A DNA stretch of 64,000 nt from Sphingobium cloacae (GCF_002355855.1 NZ_AP017655.1:2607001-2671000); one strand, 5' to 3'; shown: positions 41,601 through 50,559, counted from the first letter of the stretch. Translations and numbers: made by a program. Notes: generated by a model from the sequence alone, not told the origin.

Positions 41601-42865
41601 CGGACGTGCTGTTCTCCTTCGCCGGCCTCGCCGATCAGCGGCTGGACGGGCCGATCGCGGTCGCGGCGGACTTTGGCGGGCGGGTGAATGCGCCGCGCAT
41701 CAACGGCCTCGTCCGCGCCAATGCGCTGACCTATGAGAATGAGACGTTCGGCACGCGTGTGACGCAGATGCGGCTGGACGGGCGCTTCACCAACGACCGG
41801 CTGGAAATCCGCGACTTTTCCGGCCGCGCGGGCGACGGCACGGTGCAGGCGAGCGGCACGGTCGGCCTGGCGGCGGACAGCGGTTTCCCGATGAACATCG
41901 CGGTCAAAATGGATCGGGCCCGCCTCGCCCGCAGCGAGCAGATCACCAGCGTGGTGAGCGGCACCCTCAACATCACCAACAGCGCGGCCAACGGCGGCCT
42001 TATCAAGGGCGACCTGTCGCTGCCGGAGACGCGCTATCGCGTGGCGTGGCAGGGCGGGACCGAAATCCGCCAGCTTCAGGGCGTGCGGCGCAAGGGCGAA
42101 GGCACCGACATCCTCGACCAGCGACGCGAGGCGCGGCAGGCAACCAAGCCCGCCTTGTGGAAGCTCGACATCCGGGTGCGCGCGGACAATGAGATCTATG
42201 TGACCGGCATGGGCCTCGATTCCGAATGGAAGACCAACATGCGGATCACCGGCACCACCGCCAATCCGCGCGTGGTCGGCAAGATCGAGGTGATCCGGGG
42301 CCGCTACAGCTTCTCGGGCCATCAGTTCGAACTGGAGCAGGGCGTCATCACCTTCGACGGGGAGATGATGAACCCGACGCTGGCGATCCGCGCGGAAACG
42401 AAGATCGACGCGGTGACGGCGGGCATCGGCGTCACCGGCACGGCGCAGCAGCCCGACATCGCCTTCATCTCCAACCCGACGCTGCCGCAGGATGAAATCC
42501 TCTCGCGCATCCTGTTCGGCAGCAATGTCGCGAACCTGTCGGCGACGCAGGCGGTGCAGTTGGCCGTGGCGCTGAACGGGCTGCGGGGCGGCAGCGGCGG
42601 CCTTAATCCCATGGGCAAGCTGCAAGGCGCTTCGGGTCTGGACCGCATCGGCATCGTCGGCGGGGACGAGGCGACGGGGCGCGGCACATCGCTGGCGGTC
42701 GGGCAGCATATCTCCAACAATGTCTATGTGGAGGTCATCACCGATCCCAAGGGCTTCACCGCCACGCAGCTGGAGATCGCGCTGTCCAAGACGCTGAGCC
42801 TGCTGTCCAAGACCGGGACCAATGCGGGATCGTCGGCGAACCTGCGCTATTCGAAGGATTATTGA
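38678..42865 (+). CDS. tamB: Translocation and assembly module protein TamB
   Basis: A 1395-residue AsmA-like bridge protein. An inner-membrane anchor lies at about residues 20-42 (AAGLVVALAVLVVGLLLFLN), followed by a long repetitive beta-helical periplasmic body. The DUF490/TamB C-terminal domain (about 1050-1395) has DIRVRADNEIYVTGMGLDSE, FSGHQFELEQGVITFDGEMM, PDIAFISNPTLPQDEILSRI and the closing ISNNVYVEVITDPKGFTATQ. It pairs with TamA in the outer membrane. Length is normal for alphaproteobacteria. Adjacency with a one-base overlap supports co-translation with tamA. Confidence 0.95.
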   Translation: MADDTPPPPRAGRPLWAKIAIGAAGLVVALAVLVVGLLLFLNTQPGKKFLIRQIAALEMESGMKIEVGRIDGSIYSDMTIRDLVLRDPKGVFAVSPEVHVVWSPFRYIHNHISVRLLESPLVVLARSPQFNVTESDPNAPILPDLDIDVDRMKLARFILAKPVIGQKREIAIDGVTHIADGRAQLSANAVVDSGDRLQASLDAVPAQNRLAMKGTLTAPKGGVIAAMAGLTDGMTATLDGKGTWQAWDGRLVATSPKGELANIALAARDGNFTAKGPVRPGLVFAGTVDRLTAPALDVDLFAGLNERRVNLKGSLRSPALAATAQGLIDLGKSRFSALKIDAALLTPGAIMEKVRGKDVRATVILDGPMATPFVDYDITAAMLAFDATGIEGLKAGGRAVIDADRIRIPVNATARRVTGLNAAAGGLLENLRVKGDFAYAGGKLISDNLKINSNRIDATAIVLADLDNALYRGALKGRVNDYKVDGVGIVNLTTDMELVPGPKGGFGLSGKFGVRTARWENASVRDFLGGNAVASGRIGMTPEGKFTLAGLKGAAPNFQILSGSGSYDTDGAIAFDAAASSKQYGPLALTVRGTMERPQAVLRAARPNVGVQLHDVVAKLNGEAAGYRLEATGGSDYGPFFANVLIRTAQGPLTIDISKARFAGVDMAGTLRQTPAGPFAGQLSMNGSGINGALRLAAVGKAQGIDVNATASNAKLPGEANVVIGRAIVTGSMVMGDQPRILGDVQMANAAYGDYVVRKARAKIDYQGGRGRAQLVADGSSGVPFSIAVNAALRPTLYAVAVQGKASNVDFRLDKPAIIRIEQGGYRLEPATLVLPQGRVDLAGRFGDSTALQARFKDFDLAIANMFSPGIGVGGRATGTLDYAQQGNAFPTATTRLAISDFRRSSLTAVSDPVAMNVEGKLSSAGGDMRGVIRSGNATLGRFVATLAPPGPGASWSEQLMAAPLGGGIRYAGPADVLFSFAGLADQRLDGPIAVAADFGGRVNAPRINGLVRANALTYENETFGTRVTQMRLDGRFTNDRLEIRDFSGRAGDGTVQASGTVGLAADSGFPMNIAVKMDRARLARSEQITSVVSGTLNITNSAANGGLIKGDLSLPETRYRVAWQGGTEIRQLQGVRRKGEGTDILDQRREARQATKPALWKLDIRVRADNEIYVTGMGLDSEWKTNMRITGTTANPRVVGKIEVIRGRYSFSGHQFELEQGVITFDGEMMNPTLAIRAETKIDAVTAGIGVTGTAQQPDIAFISNPTLPQDEILSRILFGSNVANLSATQAVQLAVALNGLRGGSGGLNPMGKLQGASGLDRIGIVGGDEATGRGTSLAVGQHISNNVYVEVITDPKGFTATQLEIALSKTLSLLSKTGTNAGSSANLRYSKDY

Positions 42866-42887
42866 GGGGACGGATCAGCCTCCGCCC

Positions 42888-43514
42888 TCACCCGGGAGTG
42901 GTCGGCAGGGGAATGGCCAGATGATGCGCGATCTCGCTGGCGACCGTGGACACATGGGTCCGCGCCAGATCATGATCCGCGCCGGGAAGGATGCGAAATC
43001 GGACATGGGGCAGCAATGCCGACAACCGCTTTCCCACAGCGGGAGGACTGATAGGATCGGCATCGCCCCAGAGCAGAAGCGTCGGTGCAAGGATGGACGG
43101 CAGGCTTGCCGATAAATCCTCCGTCGGCTCGGCAATCCACGGTGCGGCGCGGGGATAGATGGCGAAATAGTCCGGTCGCCAATCCGACCCGCCCAGATTG
43201 GCCACCGGCACGCCACCGGAAGTGACGGCGAGCACCAGCCGCCTGACCTTTTCCGGACAGGCGAGCGCCAACCTGATCGCGATCAGGCCACCCATGGACT
43301 GCGCGATGATGTTGACCGGCCCGTCCATATGTTTCCGCACCATGGAAACAAGGTCGTCGAAGCCGTTCACATCCGGGTCAGCCGGTTCGTCGCCAAGACC
43401 GGGCCAGGAGAAAAAGACGCCGTCCAGCCGAGCATCCTCAGCCACCGGCTTCCAGAAGGACGCACTGCCCCCCGCGCCGGGAAGAAAGAGGTTTGTCGTC
43501 ACGGATCGACTCAT
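42888..43514 (-). CDS. Alpha/beta hydrolase
   Basis: A 208-residue alpha/beta hydrolase from MSRSVTTNLFLPGAGGSASF; an upstream Met at 43568 adds only a basic stretch. The nucleophile elbow is AQSMGGLIAIRLAL, the acid is in LLWGDADPIS, and the His is in PGADHDLARTH. The short size lacks a full cap domain. The substrate is unknown. It is convergent with tamB, 22 bases from its stop, and its start is 50 bases before the dnaE2 stop in the same direction. Confidence 0.75.
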   Translation of the reverse strand: MSRSVTTNLFLPGAGGSASFWKPVAEDARLDGVFFSWPGLGDEPADPDVNGFDDLVSMVRKHMDGPVNIIAQSMGGLIAIRLALACPEKVRRLVLAVTSGGVPVANLGGSDWRPDYFAIYPRAAPWIAEPTEDLSASLPSILAPTLLLWGDADPISPPAVGKRLSALLPHVRFRILPGADHDLARTHVSTVASEIAHHLAIPLPTTPG

Positions 43515-43564
43515 CCTGCGGGATATAATCCAGCCGACCCGAAATCCACAATCAACCTCCTCCC

Positions 43565-46500
43565 TCAATGAAAGTCCCGCGAGCCGGGGAGGATGCGGAC
43601 GTTGCGGGGATGGCTGGAGGCGCGGGCGCGGGGTTGGGCGCTGTGGCCGCTGGTCAGGCGGTCGAGTTCGGCGGTGCGGTCGTGGACGCGGGACGCCATC
43701 AGGTGGACGACGCCTTCCTTGCTGCGCTGCACTTCCCCTTCCACCAGCATCAGGCGGGACGCCATGACCGGGCGGCGCTGCATTTCGAAGAGACGCGCCC
43801 AGAGCAGGGCGTTGGTGATGCCCGTCTCATCCTCGATGGTGATGAAGACGGCATTGCCCTTGCCGGGGCGCTGGCGCACCAGCACGACACCGGCGACGCG
43901 GACTCGCGCGCCGTTCTTCGCGGCGCTGACCTGCGCGCAACTGAGGACGCCTTCCGCCGCGAATATGGGGCGGAGGAATTGCATGGGATGGCCTTTCAGG
44001 GACAGGCGCGTCACCTGATAGTCGGTCGCGACATGTTCCGACAGCGGCATGGCGGGCAGCATCGCGTCCGGTTCCTCGCCCAGTTCGCGGGCGGCGGGAT
44101 CGCGGGTCCGGGCGGCGGCGAACAGGGGCAGTTCGTCGGACGGGGTGCGGCGCGCTTCCCACAAGGCGGCGCGGCGGTCCTGCCCCAGCGAGCGGCAGGC
44201 GTCGGCATCGGCCAGCAGGCGCAGGGCGCGGGCGGGCAGGCCTGCGCGGCGGGCGAGATCCTCCATGCCGGTGAACAGGCCATCGGCGCGCGCCTTTGCC
44301 AATCGCTCTGCCCAATCCTCGCGGAAACCCTCGATCTGCCGCAGGCCGAGGCGCAGGGCGAGCGCCCTTCCTTCCCCTTCGCCCTGCGCACCGTCGCGGG
44401 ATCGCAGCAGCGGTTCGAGCGCATTGTCCCAGCCGCTCATGTTCACATCGGCATCGTATACGGTGACGCCATGCTCCCGCGCGTCGCGGACGATCTGCGC
44501 GGGGGCGTAGAAACCCATGGGCTGCGAATTGAGCAATGCGCAGGCGAAGATCGCCGGATGATGGCATTTGATCCAGGCCGACACATAGACGAGCCGGGCG
44601 AAGGACAAGGCGTGGCTTTCGGGGAAACCGTAGCTACCGAACCCCTCGATCTGCTTGAAGCAGCGCTGCGCGAAGTCGCGATCATAGCCGCGCGCCGCCA
44701 TGCCCTCGATCATCTTTTCGCGGAAATGATGGATGGTGCCGACATTGCGGAAGGTCGCCATGGCGCGGCGAAGCTGGTTCGCTTCGGCCGGTTCGAAGCC
44801 CGCGGCGGTGATGGCGAGCTTCATCGCCTGCTCCTGAAAGAGCGGGACGCCGCAGGTCTTGCCCAATAGCTGTTTCAGTTCGTCCTTCGGTCCATGCTCC
44901 GGCGAAGGATAGGGATACACCACCTTTTCCTCCCCGCAGCGGCGGCGCAGATAGGGGTGGACCATATCGCCCTCTATGGGGCCGGGGCGCACGATGGCGA
45001 CCTGTATGGTGAGGTCGTAGAGATCGCGCGGGCGCAGGCGGGGCAGCATGTTGATCTGGGCGCGGCTTTCCACCTGGAACACGCCGATGCTGTCGCCCTT
45101 GCACAGCATGTCGTAGACGGCGGGGTCGCTGGACTCGATGTCGACGGTGAGCTTCGGATGGCCCAATCCCTGATCGCGCATCAGGTCGAACGCCTTGCGG
45201 ATGCAGGTCAGCATTCCGAGCGCCAGCACATCGACTTTCATGAGGCCGAGCGCGTCGATGTCGTCCTTGTCCCATTCGATGAAGGTGCGGTCCTCCATCG
45301 CGGCATGGTGGAGCGGCACGGTTTCGTCGAGGCGGTTCTGCGTCAGGACGAAGCCCCCGACATGCTGGGAAAGATGCCGGGGGAAAGGCTTTTCGAGCAA
45401 CTGGCCGACGATCGCCTGCAACCGCGCGATCTGCGGATTGCCGGGCGCGAAGCCGGCTTCCGCGATGCGCGCCTCGCCCATGTCGCTGGAATAGCTGCCC
45501 CAGACGGTGCCGGCGAGGCGGGCGGCGATATCTTCGCTGAGGCCCAGCACCTTCGCCACTTCGCGCACGGCGCTGCGGGCGCGGTAATGGATGACGGTCG
45601 CGGCGATCCCGGCGCGGTGGCGGCCGTAACGCTTGTAGATATATTGCATCACCTCCTCGCGCCGCTCATGCTCGAAATCGACGTCGATGTCGGGCGGTTC
45701 GCCCCGCTCCTCCGACACGAAGCGGGAGAAGAGCAGGTCGTGCTTGGCCGGGTCGATGGAGGTGACGCCCAGCAGGAAGCAGACCATGGAGTTGGCCGCC
45801 GACCCCCGCCCCTGACATAATATGCCCTCCATCCGGGCGAAGGCGACGATGTCGTGGACGGTCAGGAAATAATAGGCATAGTTCCGACTGCCGATGAGGC
45901 CGAGTTCCTCATCCAGCAGCGCGCGTACCCTGGCCGGGATGCGCGGGCCGTAGCGGGCATGGGCGGCGGCGAAGGTGAGTTCCTCCAGCCATTGCTGGGC
46001 GGTCCATCCCTCGGGCACCGGCTCATGCGGATATTCGTAGCGAAGCTGGTCGAGCGTGAAACCGACGCGATCGAGGAAGCGGACGCTTTCCGCCACCGCC
46101 TCCGGGCAGGCGCGGAACAGACGGGCGATGGCGGCGGGGGCGTGGAGATGGCGCTCCGCATTCGCCTCCAGCCTGCGCCCGGCCTGCGCGATGGTCGTGC
46201 CTTCGCGGATGCAGGTGAGGACATCCTGGAGCGGGCGATCGGCGGGCGTGGCGATGAGCACGTCCATCGTCGCGATGAGCGGCGCGCCGGTGCGGGCGGA
46301 GAGCGCCCGATAATCCGCCAGCCTGCGCGCGTCGCGGCCGTCGCGGCGCAGCGCAGCGCCCAGCCAGACCCGGCCCGGCGCGAGACGGGACAGACGGAGG
46401 AGCAATGCTTCCAGATCGGCGGGCGGCGGGGGCGGAAGGAGGCTGAGATGACCTTGCGTCACGGCTTCGGGGGAGGGGCGTTCGTCATGCTCATAGTCCA

Positions 46501-47035
46501 CCGGCTTGCGGTGGGCGGTCTGCTCGGTCGCGGTGGACCATGGCAGGACGATCAGCAGCAGGTCGTCGAGATGGGCCGTAAGATCGTCATATTTCAGGAT
46601 GCAGTCGCCCTTGACCGAGCGCAGATTGCCGACCGTCAGCAATTTGGTGAGTTCGCCCCACCCCCGCCGCGTCGCGGGATAGGCGACGATGTCGGGCGTG
46701 CCGTCGGCAAAGACCAGCCGCGCGCCCGTCAGCAGCTTCATGTCGGGCACGCAGGCGGCCTTTTCACCGGGCGTCAGTTCGGCATCCGCACCTTCCCGCG
46801 CCCGCTTGTCCGCCAGCATGGCGTCCTGCGCGTCGGCCACGATCCGCCGCAACGCCGACCAGGCGCGGACCACGCCCGCGACCGTGTTGCGGTCGGCTAT
46901 GCCCAGCCCCTTGAGGCCCAGCAGGATCGCCTGCCGCACCATATCCTCGCCATGGGATGCGCCGCGCAGGAAGGAGAAGTGGGTGGCGGCGACCAGTTCC
47001 GCGAAGGGCGGCGGATCGGGCGGACGGGCGCTCAT
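43565..47035 (-). CDS. dnaE2: Error-prone DNA polymerase III alpha (DnaE2/ImuC)
   Basis: A 1156-residue C-family polymerase. ATG 47035 gives FAELVAATHFSFLRGASHGE, the PHP-domain start typical of DnaE2; the longer frame from 47200 is a shadow of imuB. Polymerase motifs include FLLGVTSIDPAKHDLLFSRF, ERGEPPDIDVDFEHERREEV (catalytic Asp pair) and VGGFVLTQNRLDETVPLHHA. Helix-hairpin-helix and OB regions follow in the C-terminal third. It performs translesion synthesis with ImuB. The start overlaps the imuB stop by four bases, so the cassette imuA-imuB-dnaE2 is one operon under LexA control. Confidence 0.95.
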   Translation of the reverse strand: MSARPPDPPPFAELVAATHFSFLRGASHGEDMVRQAILLGLKGLGIADRNTVAGVVRAWSALRRIVADAQDAMLADKRAREGADAELTPGEKAACVPDMKLLTGARLVFADGTPDIVAYPATRRGWGELTKLLTVGNLRSVKGDCILKYDDLTAHLDDLLLIVLPWSTATEQTAHRKPVDYEHDERPSPEAVTQGHLSLLPPPPPADLEALLLRLSRLAPGRVWLGAALRRDGRDARRLADYRALSARTGAPLIATMDVLIATPADRPLQDVLTCIREGTTIAQAGRRLEANAERHLHAPAAIARLFRACPEAVAESVRFLDRVGFTLDQLRYEYPHEPVPEGWTAQQWLEELTFAAAHARYGPRIPARVRALLDEELGLIGSRNYAYYFLTVHDIVAFARMEGILCQGRGSAANSMVCFLLGVTSIDPAKHDLLFSRFVSEERGEPPDIDVDFEHERREEVMQYIYKRYGRHRAGIAATVIHYRARSAVREVAKVLGLSEDIAARLAGTVWGSYSSDMGEARIAEAGFAPGNPQIARLQAIVGQLLEKPFPRHLSQHVGGFVLTQNRLDETVPLHHAAMEDRTFIEWDKDDIDALGLMKVDVLALGMLTCIRKAFDLMRDQGLGHPKLTVDIESSDPAVYDMLCKGDSIGVFQVESRAQINMLPRLRPRDLYDLTIQVAIVRPGPIEGDMVHPYLRRRCGEEKVVYPYPSPEHGPKDELKQLLGKTCGVPLFQEQAMKLAITAAGFEPAEANQLRRAMATFRNVGTIHHFREKMIEGMAARGYDRDFAQRCFKQIEGFGSYGFPESHALSFARLVYVSAWIKCHHPAIFACALLNSQPMGFYAPAQIVRDAREHGVTVYDADVNMSGWDNALEPLLRSRDGAQGEGEGRALALRLGLRQIEGFREDWAERLAKARADGLFTGMEDLARRAGLPARALRLLADADACRSLGQDRRAALWEARRTPSDELPLFAAARTRDPAARELGEEPDAMLPAMPLSEHVATDYQVTRLSLKGHPMQFLRPIFAAEGVLSCAQVSAAKNGARVRVAGVVLVRQRPGKGNAVFITIEDETGITNALLWARLFEMQRRPVMASRLMLVEGEVQRSKEGVVHLMASRVHDRTAELDRLTSGHSAQPRARASSHPRNVRILPGSRDFH

Positions 47036-48636
47036 GCGAACAGGCCGTGCAGATACCAGCCGGGGCGCGCCGCCTCCGCCCCGTAAAGGCCGTAGCGGAA
47101 AATCCAGTAGCGGCGGCCGCGCGCATCCTCCACGCGGTAATAGTCGCGGGTGCGCCCGATGCTCTCGCCCGCGACGGCGCCGCCGGGGGCCGTCCACCAT
47201 TCGGGCGCGATGCGTTCGGGCCCTTCATAGCGGGTGACTTCGTGCAGCGCCCGCCGCCAGCGGAAGCGGTGGGGCGGGCCGTCCGGCACCTCCGCGATGA
47301 CGTCGATGGGCTGGGGCGGATCGAAGAGGTGGAGGGGACGCATCGGCGGATCGCCGGATGCCTCCTGCCGGGGCCATGGGGCGGGAGCGGAGCTTTCCAT
47401 CGCGGGCAGCGCCAGTTGCGCCTGTTCAGGGATATGGCTGTCGCGCGGGTGGAGGCGCTGAATCTGCATCCGGCCCGCGCGGATCGAAAGCCGGTCGATC
47501 AGGGCGGCGATGCCTTCCTCCCGGCGCGCCTCGCCGCCTTCCAGCGCGAGTTGGGTGGGCGCCATCGGCTCGGCGCGGGGCACGGTGAGGCGCAGCATAT
47601 CGAAGCCGAAGCCGGGGTCGAGCGGGTCGGAAAGGCCGTCGACCTTCTCTTCGATCAGGCGCAGGATCGCGGGAGCATCGCGAACGGGCAGGCTGGTCTC
47701 GACGCGCAGGGGAAAGGCGAGGCCGTCGCTACGGAAGAAGACCGCTTCGAAACGGCGTCCGCCCTGCCCCCGTTCGGCCAGGCGCTCGCCTGCTTCGGCG
47801 ATCATCTCCGACAGGACGGAGAGGGCGTGGGCCGTGCTGGCCATGGGTTCGGGGAAGCGGCGCTCGACGCGGATGGCGGGGCGCGGGCGGCGGGGCGCGA
47901 GGGGGCGCTGGCCAAGGCCCAGCAGGCGGTGGAGCGCGTCCACCGCCTCCTCCCCGAAGCGGGCGGCGAGCGTGGCGGCGGGGCGCGCGGCAAGGTCGCC
48001 TACGGTGCGCAGGCCAGCGCGGCGCAGGGCGACGGCGCTTTCCTCCTCCAGACGCAGCGCCTCGACGGGCAGGCGACGCAGGGCGGCTTCCTCATGGGGG
48101 GCCGACGCGATGGGGAAACGCGCGAGCGCATGGGCGGCTTCGGGCGTGGATGCGAGGGCATGACGCACCTCCATGCCATGCCGGTCCAGACGGTGGGTGG
48201 CCTCATGGGTCAGGGCGGCCTCCCCGCCCCAGAGATGCGCGCAGCCGGTGATGTCGAGCATCAACCCGGCGGGCGGATCGAGCGCGGCGATGGGCGTATA
48301 GCGGGCGCAACCGTCGCACAGGCGCTCCAGCCAGTCCTGATCGGCATGGGGGTCCGCATCGAACAGGACCAGATCGGGCTCCCGCGCGTGCGCGTCGGCC
48401 AGCGTCATGCCGAGGGCGAGGCCCAGCTCCAGCGCGGCGGCGTCCAGCGCGGCGAGATGCATCGCACCCCGCACCGGCTCCACAATCGCGCAGGGCGCGC
48501 CTTCGGGCCGCGCGGTCCAGAGGTCAGGCCGCGCGATCCGCAGCCGGTCGAACGGCAGGAAGGGAAAGTGCAGGGCGAGATAGCGGCGCGCCGCCGTCCC
48601 GTCCCCCCTCGTGCCTTCCATGATCATCGCGTTCAT
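47032..48636 (-). CDS. imuB: ImuB, inactive Y-family polymerase-like protein
   Basis: A 534-residue DinB-like protein. The start is uncertain: GTG 48666, ATG 48636 (preceded by GGAG, used here) and ATG 48621 all precede the conserved RRYLALHFPFLPFDRLRI. Y-family fingers and palm are recognisable (IVEPVRGAMHLAALDAAALE, LMLDITGCAHLWGGEAAL, GMEVRHALASTPEAAHALAR), but the catalytic carboxylates of active DinB enzymes are largely missing, as known for ImuB. The C-terminal region (about 430-534, RYEGPERIAPEWW, RDYYRVEDARGRRYWIFRYG) is the ImuB tail. It bridges DnaE2 to the sliding clamp. It overlaps imuA by about 110 bases. Confidence 0.9.
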   Translation of the reverse strand: MNAMIMEGTRGDGTAARRYLALHFPFLPFDRLRIARPDLWTARPEGAPCAIVEPVRGAMHLAALDAAALELGLALGMTLADAHAREPDLVLFDADPHADQDWLERLCDGCARYTPIAALDPPAGLMLDITGCAHLWGGEAALTHEATHRLDRHGMEVRHALASTPEAAHALARFPIASAPHEEAALRRLPVEALRLEEESAVALRRAGLRTVGDLAARPAATLAARFGEEAVDALHRLLGLGQRPLAPRRPRPAIRVERRFPEPMASTAHALSVLSEMIAEAGERLAERGQGGRRFEAVFFRSDGLAFPLRVETSLPVRDAPAILRLIEEKVDGLSDPLDPGFGFDMLRLTVPRAEPMAPTQLALEGGEARREEGIAALIDRLSIRAGRMQIQRLHPRDSHIPEQAQLALPAMESSAPAPWPRQEASGDPPMRPLHLFDPPQPIDVIAEVPDGPPHRFRWRRALHEVTRYEGPERIAPEWWTAPGGAVAGESIGRTRDYYRVEDARGRRYWIFRYGLYGAEAARPGWYLHGLFA

Positions 48637-49339
48637 CGCGCCCGTCTCCAAATTGGCGTCGTTCACTGTCCCAGGTCAGGCGCCACGCCATGCCGTCCCG
48701 CCCACCGCGATGGCGGAGCAAAGTGAGGTCGAAGGCGCTCATGCCCGGCGCGTTCCCAGGCAAGGGCGTGGAAGGCGCGGCGGCCACCCGCCAGCGCGTG
48801 TCGGCGGCGCTGGGCGTCGGATCGGCGTCCGTCCGCAACAGCAGCGCGGTGACGCCCGATTGCTCCGCCGCCAGCGTCAGGCGGCGGCTGGCCGTCAGGT
48901 CGAGGCGCGGCGCACGACCCCGGATTTCGAGCAGCAGCGCGCCAAGCGCGGGGCATCGCAACGCCTCCACGGCGGCGCGGAGCAGCATCGCCTCATCGGA
49001 CATCGCGCCAAGCAACAGATGCGCCGGATCGATTCCCAGGGCGGCGAGGCCGGGGCCATAGGGCGCGCCCTGATGCGCGGCGGTGGCGGGACGCAGCCAC
49101 AGGGTCGTGGCTTCCGGTCCCGCCAGATGCGCGAGGATCAGGGAAAGGCCGGTAGCGGCCGCCTCCCCGCCTTCGCCGGCGAAAAACTCATGCACCCGAC
49201 CCCGCGCCAAACCACCGCCCAGCACCCGGTCGATCGGCGCATGGCCGAAAGAGAAATGGGCATGATGCGCCGCGCCCCTGCTTTCCAGCGAAGCGATGCG
49301 CCGTTTGAGGGCGGTAAGGGTCCGGGCCGACTCGATCAT
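48524..49339 (-). CDS. imuA: ImuA, RecA/SulA-like mutagenesis protein
   Basis: A 271-residue ImuA-type protein. The start is MIESARTLTALKRRIASLES, followed by FGHAPIDRVLGGGLARGRVH, a RecA-like core without a clear Walker A, and GALLLEIRGRAPRLDLTASR and SAFDLTLLRHRGGRDGMAWR. The last 35 residues are low-complexity (RDERDDHGRHEGG) and lie over the imuB start. ATG 49339 has no Shine-Dalgarno, and the LexA box ends only eight bases upstream, so the transcript may be leaderless or start at GTG 49342. Confidence 0.85.
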   Translation of the reverse strand: MIESARTLTALKRRIASLESRGAAHHAHFSFGHAPIDRVLGGGLARGRVHEFFAGEGGEAAATGLSLILAHLAGPEATTLWLRPATAAHQGAPYGPGLAALGIDPAHLLLGAMSDEAMLLRAAVEALRCPALGALLLEIRGRAPRLDLTASRRLTLAAEQSGVTALLLRTDADPTPSAADTRWRVAAAPSTPLPGNAPGMSAFDLTLLRHRGGRDGMAWRLTWDSERRQFGDGRDERDDHGRHEGGRDGGAPLSRPALSLPAVRPAADRAA

Positions 49340-49346
49340 CACAAAT

Positions 49347-49361
49347 GTTCTTTGTTTGTTC
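49347..49361. promoter_or_regulatory. LexA (SOS) box upstream of imuA
   Basis: GTTCTTTGTTTGTTC is an exact GTTC-N7-GTTC, the LexA site of alphaproteobacteria. It lies 8-22 bases upstream of the imuA ATG and should repress the whole imuA-imuB-dnaE2 operon until DNA damage. Confidence 0.88.
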
Positions 49362-49411
49362 TTTTCTCTTCCGCACACCTTCCTGTCAATTGCCCGCAGC
49401 CTGCGCGCGGG

Positions 49412-50191
49412 TTAAAGCGACGTCACGGCGATGGACTGGCTGTTCAGCGTCGCGGTGCCGAAAATCGTCATGAAAGCGACGTCCGTCGCATCGCGGCCCA
49501 CGGCGATGCGGACCATGCCTTCGAGGGGCGCAAGTCCGGTGGCGTCGACCAGATGCCAGGCCCCATCCAGCCACACTTCCACGACGGCATGGAAATCGGG
49601 AGGGTCGAGGTCCAGCGCATAGACGGACACGAGCCGGGCAGGAATGTCGCAGGCGCGGATCAGCGCGGCGGTCAGATGGGCATAGTCGCGACAGATGCCC
49701 TGTTGCAGGACGAAGCTGTCGACCGCGCCGGTCGTCGCGTCCGAACTGCCAGGCGTATAACGCAGATTGTCCCCGACCCAACGCACGAGGGCCTGCACCA
49801 GCGCGCCGCCCTCCAGTCCGGGGAAATGCCCTTCGACGAAGCTGGCGAAACGGTCCGCCTCGCAATAGCGGCTGGGCCAGATGAAAGGGAGCACCGTTTC
49901 CGGCAAATCGGGCAAGGGCGATGCCCGCAAGCCTGGAAGGTCGGGCGCGATCCGTTCCACCTCCACCATCGCTCGATAACGCAACGTCATGCGGCCACTG
50001 TCCGCACGGGCCCATGTCCGGCGACCGATGCCGCTTCCCCCGCCCAGAGTGGAAACAAGTTCCGCCCCTTCGACGGTCAGGGACTGTTCCAGCACATGCT
50101 GATCGGGCATTTCCGCCGCTTCCAGCGCCAACAGGACATTGGCGGGATCGGCAAAATCATAATCCAGCACGCTTTCGATCGCGAGGCGCAT
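49412..50191 (-). CDS. Transglutaminase-like cysteine peptidase family protein
   Basis: A 259-residue protein starting MRLAIESVLDYDFADPANVL; the upstream frame to 50266 lacks a start with a good site. An N-terminal beta domain of the bacterial transglutaminase type is followed by the catalytic core: Cys in QQGICRDYAHLTAALIRACD, His in DFHAVVEVWLDGAWHLV and Asp in VDATGLAP. No signal peptide is seen. The substrate is unknown. It lies 73 bases upstream of imuA on the same strand but is separated from it by the LexA-regulated promoter. Confidence 0.85.
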   Translation of the reverse strand: MRLAIESVLDYDFADPANVLLALEAAEMPDQHVLEQSLTVEGAELVSTLGGGSGIGRRTWARADSGRMTLRYRAMVEVERIAPDLPGLRASPLPDLPETVLPFIWPSRYCEADRFASFVEGHFPGLEGGALVQALVRWVGDNLRYTPGSSDATTGAVDSFVLQQGICRDYAHLTAALIRACDIPARLVSVYALDLDPPDFHAVVEVWLDGAWHLVDATGLAPLEGMVRIAVGRDATDVAFMTIFGTATLNSQSIAVTSL

Positions 50192-50348
50192 AGCTGCCCT
50201 TTCCCTTGTTCCGCCACATAACCGGCCAATGCTTTGTCCGTTCCTCCTGCGCGATGCTTCGGCCATTTACGCGACCGACGAAGAAAGGCGATTATGCCGC
50301 AACCAATGGCTGGCTTGGGTGGGAAGCGGACGGTCTGCTTTCCTGACT

Positions 50349-50445
50349 CCGTTCGCCCTGAGCGAAGTCGAAGGGCACGACCGACCGTAGGGAGGCCACT
50401 TCGCTCCGCTCAGTGGAAGGCTTCGACTTCGCTCAGCCCGAACGG
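50349..50445. repeat. REP-like inverted repeat in the transglutaminase-recA gap
   Basis: The left arm (50349-50374) reads CCGTTCGCCCTGAGCGAAGT and on to GAAGG. The right arm (50419-50445) is its reverse complement with a few changes (CTTCGACTTCGCTCAGCCCG). The arms are 44 bases apart. This CTTCGACTTCGCTCAG core is familiar from dispersed intergenic repeats in sphingomonad genomes (recall, not checked). No gene lies between 50192 and 50636. Confidence 0.6.
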
Positions 50446-50521
50446 ATGAAGGAGTGTCCGCTCCTGGCCGTTGAAGCGGACATGCTTCGCCCAGCTTTGC
50501 AGAGCACATGACCGCCCATGT

Positions 50522-50559
50522 AAAAGGCCCGCCATGCATCCTTGCGCGGCGGGCCTTTT
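50522..50559. terminator. Bidirectional intrinsic terminator after recA
   Basis: AAAAGGCCCGCC (50522-50533) pairs with GGCGGGCCTTTT (50548-50559) across a 14-base loop, giving a GC stem with T runs on either strand. It lies 78 bases beyond the recA stop. Confidence 0.8.
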
